Source: Bradyrhizobium sp. AUGA SZCCT0283
GTDB taxonomy: Bacteria; Pseudomonadota; Alphaproteobacteria; Rhizobiales; Xanthobacteraceae
DNA: 64,000 bases
Assembly: GCF_018130385.1 (NCBI RefSeq)
Contig: NZ_JAFCLU010000003.1
Location: forward strand, 238,501 to 302,500
Direction: 5' to 3'
Shown here: piece after piece, positions 36,901 through 44,356 of the stretch
Layout of the letters: every line of letters starts with the position of its first letter
Position numbering within the stretch: the first letter of the stretch is position 1
The notes under the pieces: generated by a model
The model's input: only the letters and a program-made list of their open reading frames with translations
Told to the model about the DNA's origin: nothing
Databases searched by the model: none
Program-made: the position numbers and the translations under genes

Positions 36901-37085
36901 GCCGGGTCGGCGAAGACGGAATTGGCGGTTCCGGTTTGCGTCCAGATCCGGGCCGTGAGCTCGATCGAGTTCGATCCGAGCGACGCCATCTTTTGAAATG
37001 CCTGCTTGGCCGAGGCGCTTGAGAACTGCCCGTTCCATTCGGACAACACGCCAAAACCCTGAATGTCGAAGATATCTGCCACCAC
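33942..37085 (-). CDS. RTX-type secreted glycoside hydrolase (GH113-like) with 95-residue repeats
   Basis: A 1047-residue multidomain protein. Residues 1-345 form a TIM-barrel hydrolase: acid/base Glu in FAIGNEMSSL and nucleophile Glu in LLMTEVGYRSIDG, the clan GH-A arrangement, closest by eye to GH113 beta-mannanase-like enzymes. RTX calcium-binding repeats follow near 355-385 (GRGNDVISAGLGDDLIRGSAG), then a beta-sandwich like a carbohydrate-binding xylan-type module, then a second RTX set (GGAGDDLIAGGAGNDDIDGGDG). Three and a half 95-residue repeats come next, then a C-terminal region with GGDTFVFKEAAGHDVIHGF, like type I secretion signals. No N-terminal signal peptide. It probably leaves the cell by a type I exporter and acts on the adjacent polysaccharide. 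Confidence 0.85.
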   Translation of the reverse strand: MVADIFDIQGFGVLSEWNGQFSSASAKQAFQKMASLGSNSIELTARIWTQTGTANSVFADPAKTESDASLLTGFQAAHDAGLSVLFKAALSTLNGTRVSSLAPADVADFFASYKAEIVHLATVAQAGGVETFAIGNEMSSLSGAPYRGYWTDLIAAVREVYHGELTYAAATDEAAHVSFWDQLDTIGVNTYPPLTASHAPTVQELVDAWTSVPVNPYFAAAFDYKSPVDFLHSLATKYDKPLLMTEVGYRSIDGTAIAPGSWTSNGTPDVMEQADAYNAFFQVWTSHSGSWFKGAELWQWDLNNQYSSTGYSVMGKPAETIVSQYFHGNGFVPGLTASGSPVADIIDLGRGNDVISAGLGDDLIRGSAGDDIIIGGPGGAGRLAVTTVTLVGYGSVVEGVGAQAQILLNGKPVSGLLEFKPAVDPAGYQTFTVSFENPEAIASIDISLANATPGRALHIKDFLINGVAVTPANATNASSPGTFDLYVRNIHVDASSHQDWFLGASTDNDVIDGGAGDDLIAGGAGNDDIDGGDGSDTAVFAGSARDYDITIVGGQLVVRDRSADRDGQDHLVNVEFLQFADGIVDAGHLLARLSGLSGDALQVLATDGAGNITSQTVRHADGSRDVYLSEITGKDYASEHDVISATGRTVLAERFFSDGDLAFRQTVNGDGSVDSASYDAEGHLLNFLKRFADGSFGQFTYDASGSQTGETIRHADGSRDVYSYGITGMEYASQHVISDSSGHSVLIEQFHADGTLALKQTVDANGVRTLVQYDQSGPIAQQTVTQTDGSYVQSSYAADGVLNGETARHADGSRDIYSYGIVGKDYSSQHLVNDPAGHSVLIERFHSDGTLALKQTVDATGARTLDKYDQAGHLVQETVTQGNGSYLQSNYAPDGALISQTTRHADGGRDVDTYGIAGLAYSARHDVFDAAGHRLATTFDNHDGSHTMTAYASGVTLTSTAASDIMNSAGGDTFVFKEAAGHDVIHGFKAGDSAGHDVVQIDSTIAADIAHLSIHVVGHDTVIDLGHDASITLTGVTSLTAGHLLFI
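34216..35235 (-). repeat. Tandem 285-base repeats inside the RTX glycosidase gene
   Basis: The motif encoding RHADGSRDVY recurs with its complement CCGTCGGC at 35221, 34936, 34651 and 34366, an exact spacing of 285 bases (95 codons). Three copies are complete and the fourth is cut at about 54 residues. Copies 2 and 3 are most alike (SYGI-GxxYxSQH, HSVLIExFHxDGTLALKQTVDA). The units have YD-like beta-hairpin character (DGSYxQSxYAxDG). Confidence 0.9.
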
Positions 37086-37236
37086 CGCGCTCCGTCTTTG
37101 TGCGACGGATAGCGCGAGGGATTAACGTTCAGCTTAAGATCGCTTCGGTTTGTACGTGGTGGCCGACGATTTTTTTCTGCGCGCATTCACGCGCTGAAAA
37201 ATTGCCTCACGGGTTCCGGCGCAGGAACTTCGCCGC

Positions 37237-38427
37237 TCAATCTGCGCTCAGGACGTCGCCAAACTGCTCCCATGAAGTTCCAGTCCAGCGCTGAAGCTGC
37301 AGTTGCGTGTAGGCCATGCTGTTCTCGGGCCCGGTGTTGACGGCAATTCCCGGAATCAGCGTCGGAAGCGACAATCCGCGAATGCTGCGCGCCTGCTTCA
37401 AAATGTTCTCGCGCGAAAGATCGTCGCCGCACTGCTTCAGTACCTGTTCGAGGATCTGGCCCTGCTGCGTTCCGAACAGATAGTTGGCGTCGCCGATGTC
37501 AGCCCCCGGCAGGTACTTTTCGAAATGGGCGCGATACCATTTCATGCCGGGATCATTTGCCCACCTCTTGTCGTTCGCATCCTTCAGCATGGTGGCGGCG
37601 ACGATGCCAATGGCCTTTTCCGGGCCGGCCGGCACGATGGTGGACGATACCGACGTGGAAACAAGATTGATGAGGAAGAGAGGCTTCCAGCCGATTTCAT
37701 CGGCCTTCTTGATGGCCTGCGCGGCAAACTTCGGCGTGCCCGCGAGCAGGAATGCTTCCGCCCCGGACGATTTGAGCGTGACGACGTGGGAATCGATGGT
37801 GGGTTCGGTCACCTCATATGATGAGGCGACCACCTTCTTATCGAAGTCACCCTTCAGATGCTCCTTGAAGGCGGCGACGAAATCCTTACCCAGATCATCG
37901 TTCTGATAGAGGATGGCGATCTTCGCGTTGGGCGCGGTCCGCGAGATGTATCGCACGTAGATGGAGCCCTCCGTCCGGTAGCTGGGCAGGCCGGTGGTGG
38001 TCATCGGATATTCGACGAAGTTCGCGAACTTCGTGACGCCGCTGACGACAAAGAGATGCGGGACTTTCTTGGCGTTGACGTATTTGATCGTCGCGCTGAT
38101 GCCGGGCGTGCCCAGCGGACCGAGCAGGAACGCGACTTCGTCACTCTCGACCAGCTTTCTGGTTTGCTCGACCGTCTTCGGCGAGCTGTAGGCGTCGTCG
38201 TAGCTGATGTAATTGATCTTGCGGCCGTTGATGCCGCCGCGCTCGTTGATCGAGGTGATGTAGGCGATCAGCCCCTTGGCGGTATTGCTGAGCGATGACG
38301 CCGGACCGCTGAACGGAAACGTTCCGCCGATCTTGATCTCGGTCCCGGTGACGCCGACGGTTTCGGCTCGCAGCGGTGCGCCCGCGAACGCAAGCGTCAA
38401 CGCAACCGCAATAGCGACTTTCTTCAT
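37237..38427 (-). CDS. ABC transporter substrate-binding protein (branched-chain amino-acid type)
   Basis: A 396-residue periplasmic binding protein of the LivK/type 1 receptor family. The signal peptide is MKKVAIAVALTLAFAGAPLRA. The mature part starts with the typical IKIGGTFPFSGPAS and has GPLGTPGISATIKYVNAKKVPHLF. Members bound to acyl-CoA ligase gene sets usually take up aromatic or organic acids rather than amino acids. No permease or ATPase gene is next to it. It is the last gene of the minus-strand operon that begins with the DsbA-type isomerase, 52 bases after the SDR stop. I chose the ATG at 38427 over 38454 because the signal peptide begins there. Confidence 0.92.
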   Translation of the reverse strand: MKKVAIAVALTLAFAGAPLRAETVGVTGTEIKIGGTFPFSGPASSLSNTAKGLIAYITSINERGGINGRKINYISYDDAYSSPKTVEQTRKLVESDEVAFLLGPLGTPGISATIKYVNAKKVPHLFVVSGVTKFANFVEYPMTTTGLPSYRTEGSIYVRYISRTAPNAKIAILYQNDDLGKDFVAAFKEHLKGDFDKKVVASSYEVTEPTIDSHVVTLKSSGAEAFLLAGTPKFAAQAIKKADEIGWKPLFLINLVSTSVSSTIVPAGPEKAIGIVAATMLKDANDKRWANDPGMKWYRAHFEKYLPGADIGDANYLFGTQQGQILEQVLKQCGDDLSRENILKQARSIRGLSLPTLIPGIAVNTGPENSMAYTQLQLQRWTGTSWEQFGDVLSAD

Positions 38428-38479
38428 GATGGCTTCCCCCCTTTGTTCCCTCACATGCGCGGCCTGAAGCGGCCGCGGA

Positions 38480-39217
38480 TCACCACGTCTCCTTGAAAGG
38501 CCGGATCTCCATTTCGAACGTCCATGCGCTGCGCGGCTGCTCGTAGAGCCGCCAATAGGCGTCCGCCACCGATGCCGGCGGCATGAGCGCGTCGGGATCT
38601 TTCAACGCGTCCGGGCCAAGCGCCTCGATCCGCCTTTGGCGAACCCATTCGGTGTCGACGCCGGAATCGATGACCAGGTGGGCGACATGGATGTTCTGCG
38701 GCCCAAGTTCGCGCGCCATGGCCTGCGCCACCGCACGCAGCCCGAACTTGGCGCTGGCAAAGGCCGCATAGCCGCGTCCGCCCCGCAGGCTGGCGGTGGC
38801 GCCGGTGAAGAAGATGTTTCCCTGACCGCGCGGCAGCATCAGGCGCGCGGCTTCACGGCCGGCCAGGAAGCCCGAATAGCAGGCCATCTCCCAGACCTTG
38901 CGGAACACCCGCTCGGTAGTATCGAGGATCGGGAAATTGACGTTGGCGCCGACATTAAAGATGCAGACCTCCAACGGCGCTTCCTTGTCGGCATCTTTGA
39001 GGAACGCCGTGACTTCCTCTTCCTTGCGGGCATCGAGCGAACGCGCAAAAATCTTGCCGCCGCTGGCTTGAATTTCGTTCACCAGCGGAGCGAGCTTGTC
39101 GCCGTTGCGGCGCCCGGCGAAGATCGTAAAACCCTCGGCGGCGAATTTCTTGGCAATCTCGGCGCCGATAAAGTCTCCGGCACCGATGATCGCCGCGGTC
39201 GCGTTTCTCTCAGGCAT
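38480..39217 (-). CDS. SDR-family oxidoreductase lacking the catalytic tyrosine
   Basis: A 245-residue short-chain dehydrogenase/reductase-fold protein. The cofactor motif is IIGAGDFIGAEIA, which departs from the usual GxxxGxG. The active site reads FFTGATASLRGGRGYAAFASAKFGLRA: the lysine is kept, but the residue four before it is phenylalanine, not tyrosine. Several SDR subgroups show this FxSAK form. The reaction is unknown. The start is ATG at 39217, with AGGAGAG upstream. It lies between the acyl-CoA ligase and the binding protein, with gaps of about 50 bases on each side, so it is probably cotranscribed with them. Confidence 0.88.
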   Translation of the reverse strand: MPERNATAAIIGAGDFIGAEIAKKFAAEGFTIFAGRRNGDKLAPLVNEIQASGGKIFARSLDARKEEEVTAFLKDADKEAPLEVCIFNVGANVNFPILDTTERVFRKVWEMACYSGFLAGREAARLMLPRGQGNIFFTGATASLRGGRGYAAFASAKFGLRAVAQAMARELGPQNIHVAHLVIDSGVDTEWVRQRRIEALGPDALKDPDALMPPASVADAYWRLYEQPRSAWTFEMEIRPFKETW

Positions 39218-39266
39218 TGATTCTCTCCTGTTCGCTGCTGCCGGACTTTTGCGGCGGCTGACGATG

Positions 39267-40850
39267 TCAGCCGGCGGCCGTCGCCGGGCCAATTCTGCTC
39301 TCGTTCGCCATTTCCCGCAGCTTGTGTTTCAGGATCTTTCCGGTCGACGCTGCGGGCAGCGCGTCGAGAAAGACGATTTCGCTCGGCCGCTTGTAGGAGG
39401 TCAGGAGCCCTGCCGAATACGACTTGAGTTCGTCCGCTCCGATTCTAGCGCCGGGCAGAAGCTGGACGAATGCGACCACCTCCTCGTTACCCTTGACGTT
39501 CCGTCCGACGACGGCCGATTGCACCACGAATTCGTGCGCGTTGAGCACGGCCTCAACCTCGGCCGGATAGACGTTGAAGCCGGAGCGGATGATGAGCTCC
39601 TTGGTACGGCCCTCGATATAGAGATCGCCCTCGTGGTTCATCCGCGCCAGATCGCCGGTGTTGAACCAGCCGTCACGGTCGATCGCGGCGGCGGTCTGGT
39701 CCGGTGCCCGATAATAGCCCAGCATCACGTTGGGACCGCGGACATGCAGCTCGCCGACGGCGCCGTCGGCGATTTCCTTTCCATCGCGGTCGACGATCCG
39801 ATGTTCGACGCCCGGGAGGAACGGCCCCACGGTTTCGTCCCTGGCGGGCCGGCTCTCCCGCACGCCGGAAAGGCCCGGCGAACACTCGGTGATCCCGTAG
39901 CCGTTGAGCAGCGGAATGCCGAACTCATCCTCCATGCGGCGCTTCAACGTCAGATCGAGCGGCGCGCCCGCCACGCACATCATCCGCAAGCGGCCACGCG
40001 CGAGGCGCGATATCCCCTTCACCGCCTTGTATTCGAGCAGACGCTGATAGGTAGCGGGCACCCCGTAAAGCGTGGTGATCCCTTCCTTCGCGATCGCTTC
40101 GGCCAGGGCGGCAGGATCGGCCTTTGCGACAACGTGCAGCGTCGCGCCATGCATCAGGGTCGCGATCAGCAGGATCGAATAGCCGACAATGTGCGACATC
40201 GGCAGCACGCCGTAGATCCGGTCGGCGGGACCGCTGTTGCGCAGGATACCGGACGTTTTCGCTGCGACCAGCAGGTTACGGTGGCTGAGCATCACGCCCT
40301 TCGGCGCGCCTGTCGTGCCCGAAGTATACATCAGCGCCGCGACCTGGCGCGCGGCGTCTACCGCGACGGGCTCGGCCCGTGTCTCTTCGTTCAACGGCCC
40401 AACGCCGATACCACCGAACGGCCCGATCGAGCGTGTGGCCGCGCCGGCGCGCAAGGCGTGATCGGCCGCCTCCTTGGAAAGCGCCGAGTTGAACAACACC
40501 CGGCGGGCGCCGCTATGGGATCGGATCTGTTCGAGTTCGCGCGCGCTCAGGCGCGGATTTACCGCAATGGCCCAAGCATCGAGCTTGCCGATGGCGAACA
40601 GGATCGCCCCAAGGGCAACGCTGTTCTCGCTGGCAACCATCACCCGGTCGCCGGGCCTGACCTGCAGCTCGCGCAGATCGCGGGCCGCCGCCTCGACCGC
40701 GTCGGAGAATTGCCTGTAACTCCACGAACGTCCGGCTTCAATGAACGCCGGATGTTCAGGCGTTTCGCGAGCGAACGTCGCGTAGACTTCGTGCACGCGC
40801 GAAGGGAGACCTTCGATCAGGTCCTGCACGGTGATCTTCTCGATAACCAT
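39267..40850 (-). CDS. AMP-dependent acyl-CoA synthetase/ligase
   Basis: A 527-residue ANL-superfamily enzyme. It carries the P-loop MYTSGTTGAPKGVMLSH, the A5 region NGYGITECSPG, the A7 region GWFNTGDLARMNHEGDLYIEGRTKELI, and the A10 lysine in PAASTGKILKHKLR. Such ligases activate fatty or aromatic acids to the CoA thioester through an adenylate. The exact acid is unknown; the nearby isomerase of the 2-hydroxychromene-carboxylate type hints at an aromatic compound. I chose the ATG at 40850; the longer open frame upstream is a frame shadow over the neighbouring isomerase gene. Promoter control by the divergent HxlR protein is likely. Confidence 0.92.
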   Translation of the reverse strand: MVIEKITVQDLIEGLPSRVHEVYATFARETPEHPAFIEAGRSWSYRQFSDAVEAAARDLRELQVRPGDRVMVASENSVALGAILFAIGKLDAWAIAVNPRLSARELEQIRSHSGARRVLFNSALSKEAADHALRAGAATRSIGPFGGIGVGPLNEETRAEPVAVDAARQVAALMYTSGTTGAPKGVMLSHRNLLVAAKTSGILRNSGPADRIYGVLPMSHIVGYSILLIATLMHGATLHVVAKADPAALAEAIAKEGITTLYGVPATYQRLLEYKAVKGISRLARGRLRMMCVAGAPLDLTLKRRMEDEFGIPLLNGYGITECSPGLSGVRESRPARDETVGPFLPGVEHRIVDRDGKEIADGAVGELHVRGPNVMLGYYRAPDQTAAAIDRDGWFNTGDLARMNHEGDLYIEGRTKELIIRSGFNVYPAEVEAVLNAHEFVVQSAVVGRNVKGNEEVVAFVQLLPGARIGADELKSYSAGLLTSYKRPSEIVFLDALPAASTGKILKHKLREMANESRIGPATAAG

Positions 40851-40918
40851 CTCCACCGCACCCTCCTTCGATGACGGGCCTTTTTCTGGCCCCGCTGTAG
40901 CCACCTGATTTAGGCGTT

Positions 40919-41584
40919 TCAGGACGCGCGGCAGTTCCTTGGCGGGTCGGAGGCCGCCACCGCGCGCTGCTGCGCAACGATCTCCTCCTCGACGTCGCGA
41001 AGCTGATCCTTGCCGAAGAACATCTCGTCGTTGACGAAAAATGTCGGTGAGCCGAAGGCGCCGCGATCGACCGCGTCCTGCGTCAACGCCATCAACCGGT
41101 TCTTGACGGCAGGATCCTGCGATCGGGCGACGATTTTGTTGGCATCGATTCCCGACGAAGTCAGCGCATCGAGCATCACCTCGAGATCGTCCATCTTCTT
41201 GGGCTCTTCCCACATATGGTGATAGACCGCCTGGAAATACGGCCAGAAAACACCTTCAGCCTCGGCCGCGACGGCGCCGCGCATCAATTGCAGCGTGTTC
41301 ACCGGGAAGAACGGGTTGCGGCGGAAGGCGGCGATGCCGTGGCGCCTGATGAAGCGCTCGGTCTCCAGCGCCATGTATTCGGGCTTGTTCCTGATGCCCC
41401 TGAGGTAATCGGCGGGTGAGCTGTTGCCGGTGAGCTTGTAGATGCCGCCGAGCAGCACCGGCACATAATCGAACCTGGTCCCGGTCCGTCGCTCGATGTC
41501 CGGAACCACGCGCGCCGCCAGATAGGCGTTCGGGCTGCCGAAATCGAACAGGAACTGAATCTTCAGCGCGCCTTCATCGCCCAT
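40919..41584 (-). CDS. DsbA-family / GST-kappa-type 2-hydroxychromene-2-carboxylate isomerase
   Basis: A 221-residue thioredoxin-fold protein of the DsbA/HCCA isomerase family. The active-site serine is in FDFGSPNAYLAARV, in place of the DsbA CxxC. Other marks: VPVLLGGIYKLTG, FPVNTLQLMRGA and GAFGSPTFFVNDEMFFGKDQL. Relatives use glutathione to isomerise aromatic-ring breakdown products such as those from naphthalene. It is the first gene of the four-gene minus-strand operon, with a predicted promoter and inverted repeat about 70 bases upstream and the HxlR gene divergent. Confidence 0.9.
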   Translation of the reverse strand: MGDEGALKIQFLFDFGSPNAYLAARVVPDIERRTGTRFDYVPVLLGGIYKLTGNSSPADYLRGIRNKPEYMALETERFIRRHGIAAFRRNPFFPVNTLQLMRGAVAAEAEGVFWPYFQAVYHHMWEEPKKMDDLEVMLDALTSSGIDANKIVARSQDPAVKNRLMALTQDAVDRGAFGSPTFFVNDEMFFGKDQLRDVEEEIVAQQRAVAASDPPRNCRAS

Positions 41585-41652
41585 TCGATCCTCCCATTCA
41601 CCCTATTTCTTGCCGGCCCCGGTCGCCTGGCCGGGTTTCGATCTGGCCCGGA

Positions 41653-41681
41653 TCGTTACAGTTCTAAAAAGGAACTGTCAA
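41653..41681 (-). promoter_or_regulatory. Promoter with overlapping perfect inverted repeat, candidate HxlR operator
   Basis: On the minus strand TTGACA (41681-41676) is followed 17 bases later by TAACGA (41658-41653), a plausible sigma-70 promoter for the isomerase operon. The spacer holds ACAGTTC-N7-GAACTGT (41658-41664 and 41672-41678), a perfect seven-base inverted repeat. It lies between the operon and the divergent HxlR-family gene, which is the natural place for that regulator to bind. Confidence 0.6.
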
Positions 41682-41797
41682 GCCGATTGCGATTTGTTCA
41701 TCCTTTCAAAAGCGGAGAAAACCGCCTATTTTATGCATTCTGATTTGGAATTTACGTGTTATGTTCCTGAATCGATTGATCAATGCCGGAGAACGGG

Positions 41798-42271
41798 ATG
41801 CGCTGGGACACGCTTGAAGAGGAGCCATGCTCGCTGGCGCGGACGGTTGCGGTCATCGGCGACCGGTGGAGCCTCTTGATTCTCCGCGAGTGCTTTCTTC
41901 GGGTACGCCGCTTCGAGGAATTTCAATCGAAGCTCGGCATTACCCGGCACTTGCTGGCGGACCGGCTGAAGAAATTCGTCCGCTACGGCGTGCTGCGGCG
42001 CGCCCGTTACCAGGAAAGCCCGGCGCGCTACGAATACATCCTGACGCAGCGCGGCCTTGATCTGTATCCGGTGGTAATGTCGATCGTGCACTGGGGCGAT
42101 ATGCACATGGTGGACGAGCGCGGCCGCCCGCTGCTGCACGAACACAAGAATTGCGGGAAGCTGTTCGATCCGGTGATGATCTGTTCGGAGTGCGGCGAAC
42201 CTCTCGAAGCCAAGCAGGTGCACACCCACCCGGGACCTGGGGCACCCAAGGCCGGGGCGGCGTCCGCCTGA
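41798..42271 (+). CDS. HxlR-family winged-helix transcriptional regulator
   Basis: A 157-residue regulator with the HxlR signature: EEEPCSLARTVAVIGDRWSLLILRECF, then FEEFQSKLGITRHLLADRLKKFVRYGVLRRARY. The last 40 residues carry a CxxC pair (ICSEC) and a His-rich tail. Some members sense aldehydes or reactive species through a conserved cysteine, here the Cys of EEEPCS. The ATG at 41798 has GGAGA five bases upstream; the ATG at 41783 gives five extra residues. It is divergent from the isomerase/ligase operon and most likely controls it and itself. Confidence 0.9.
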   Translation: MRWDTLEEEPCSLARTVAVIGDRWSLLILRECFLRVRRFEEFQSKLGITRHLLADRLKKFVRYGVLRRARYQESPARYEYILTQRGLDLYPVVMSIVHWGDMHMVDERGRPLLHEHKNCGKLFDPVMICSECGEPLEAKQVHTHPGPGAPKAGAASA

Positions 42272-42314
42272 AACGACAGACCTGCTACGGCACGACGAAG
42301 CCTGACATCTGCTC

Positions 42315-42348
42315 AAAAAAAGAAAGCCGCCCTTCCGAGGGCGGCTTT
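42315..42348 (-). terminator. Rho-independent terminator of the initiator tRNA gene
   Basis: Read on the minus strand, a perfect ten-base stem (AAAGCCGCCC with GGGCGGCTTT, loop of six) is followed by C and then seven T residues. It lies about 30 bases downstream of the tRNA. On the plus strand the stem could also slow transcription leaving the HxlR gene. Confidence 0.88.
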
Positions 42349-42353
42349 CGAGC

Positions 42354-42371
42354 GCCTCTGATATCAGAGGC
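42354..42371. other. Perfect 18-base palindrome between tRNA and terminator
   Basis: GCCTCTGATATCAGAGGC is a loop-free perfect palindrome lying six bases past the 3' end of the tRNA gene and before its terminator stem. It could form a processing hairpin in the tRNA trailer. Nothing else explains it. Confidence 0.5.
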
Positions 42372-42377
42372 CCGATT

Positions 42378-42454
<77 letters not shown>

Positions 42455-42747
42455 TTAAACCGTTGCACTGCCTTCGAAAACCGGACCGGAAGTAAACCGG
42501 CCAACGCGTATTCGGCGCCGATCGATCCCGTCCGGAGGCTTCCTGAGAAGGCAACCCGGGCAAAGCCATCGGGTGCGAGGGGTATGTATCAACGTCGCCC
42601 TGCTTTGGAAAGGGGCAAGGCGCTGCTTTTGAGGATTTTATGACAGCAAAAACGAGGGTTTGAGCCGCGAAAAACCCTTTTCGGAACCGCTCTTGCCATA
42701 AACGCCGCAAAAGCGGAGTTTTGAGGCAAAGACCGACCGGAAACGCC

Positions 42748-44180
42748 ATGGACCAGTCCCTGAAGAGCCCGAGGCAGCAAGCCTTGGAGGACGCCTTTCA
42801 CCGCCTGTTCGAGCTGTCGCGCGCTGAGCCAGCGCCTGCGCTTGAGCTGCGTCTCGACCGGCTGAAGCGGTTGCGGGCGGCGATAACCGAAAACGAGACC
42901 AGGTTCGAGGCGGCGATCTCGGCGGATTTCGGCCATCGCAGCACCACCGAGACCGTGATCGCCGAAACCATGCTGGTGCTCGGCGAAATCAGGCACGCTG
43001 CCCGGCATCTGAAGAAATGGATGGCGCCGCAGCGCATTTCGACCACGCTGCAATTTGCGCCGGCCAGGAATCGCCTTATCCCGCAGCCGCTCGGTGTTGT
43101 CGGCATCATTGCGCCGTGGAATTACCCGCTGCAGCTGACGCTGGCGCCGGCGGTAGCCGCGCTCGCCGCGGGCAACCGCGTCATGATCAAGCCGAGCGAA
43201 CTGGTGCCGCGCTTCTCCGCGCTGCTGCAGGAGGTCATCGCCGGCAAGTTCGCCGCGACCGAGTTGATCGTGACCGGCATCGAGGAGGAAATCGCCAAGG
43301 CTTTTGCCGCGCTGCCGTTCGATCACCTCGTGTTCACGGGATCGACCCGCGTCGGCCGGCTGGTCGCGGAAGCCGCCGGCCGCAACCTGACGCCGGTCAC
43401 ACTGGAGCTCGGCGGCAAGTCGCCCGCCATCGTCGACCACTCCGCCGACATCGACCAGGCCGCCCAGCGCATCGCCTACGGAAAGCTGCTCAACGCCGGC
43501 CAGACCTGCATCGCGCCGGATTATGCATTGGTGCCGGAAGCCTCGCTGAAGGATTTCGCCGAACGCCTGCAGGGACACATGCAGCGCATGTTCGGTACCG
43601 ACCCCGACAATACCGACTACACTTCGATCGTCTCGGACCGGCATTATGCGCGGCTGGAGGGGCTGCTAGCGGATGCCCGCGCAAAAGGCGCGCGGATCAT
43701 GCAGGCGGCGGCATCAGGTGATCCCCTGTGGAAACAAAAACGCAAATTCCCGCCGACGATCATCGTCGGCGCGACCTCCGACATGGCGGTCATGCAGGAG
43801 GAAATTTTCGGGCCGCTGTTGCCGGTCATGGGCTACCGGAATGCCGCCGAGTCGATCGCTACATCAACGCACATGACCGGCCACTGGCGCTGTACTGGTT
43901 TGGCACCGACAATGCCGCGCGCGACGAGGTGCTTTCGCGTACCGTGTCAGGCGGAGTCACGGTCAACGATTGCCTGTTTCATTTCGCGCAGATCAATCAG
44001 CCGATGGGCGGCGTCGGCGCGTCCGGCTCCGGCGCCTACCACGGCGAATGGGGGTTTCGGACGATGACCAAGCTGAAGCCGGTGTTCTATCGCTCGCCGT
44101 TCAACCGGCTCGCCGATCTCTATCCGCCCTATGGCAGCAAGATCGCGCGGCTGGAGAAATTGATGCGATTTCTGTCGTAG
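42748..44180 (+). pseudogene. Coniferyl-type aldehyde dehydrogenase, broken by a one-base frameshift
   Basis: Codons 1-370 encode a clear NAD(P)-dependent aldehyde dehydrogenase of the coniferyl-aldehyde type: GIIAPWNYPLQL, LVFTGSTRVGR, catalytic Glu220 (LELGGKSPAIV) and Cys254 (NAGQTCIAP), EEIFGPLLPV. After ESIA near 43858 the frame becomes nonsense, while the frame one base back continues the protein perfectly: YINAHDRPLALYWFG, GGVTVNDCLFHFAQINQPMGGVGASG, and the C-terminus KLMRFLS at 44180. A single base is missing between 43859 and 43860. Either the gene is newly inactive or the sequence has an error. The start is ATG at 42748. Confidence 0.88.
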
Positions 44181-44183
44181 GGC

Positions 44184-44326
44184 CGTCATTGCGAGCGAAG
44201 CGGCTTGTCCGCCGTAGCTCGAAGAGCGAAGGCGGAAGCAATCCATAGCGCCACGGCGGAACGATGGATTGCTTCGTCGCTTCGCTCCCTTGCACAAACG
44301 CTTCGCGTTTGTCGCAGGCAATGACG
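44184..44326. repeat. Intergenic palindromic repeat, family A copy 1
   Basis: Outer arms CGTCATTGCGAG and GCAATGACG enclose an inner stem GCAATCCAT (44238-44246) with ATGGATTGC (44264-44272). A second copy with the same arms lies at 45982-46096. It is typical of short dispersed hairpin elements between rhizobial genes. Confidence 0.85.
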
Positions 44327-44356
44327 AAATAACAAACAAGATGAGGGGAAACATAC

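Noticed and set aside
35229..37022. A 597-residue plus-strand frame and the 310-residue frame before it
   Set aside because: Both are antisense shadows of the RTX glycosidase, which shows clear domains and repeats in its own frame.
39096..40874. A 592-residue plus-strand frame
   Set aside because: It is antisense to the acyl-CoA ligase and SDR genes, which hold all the recognisable motifs.
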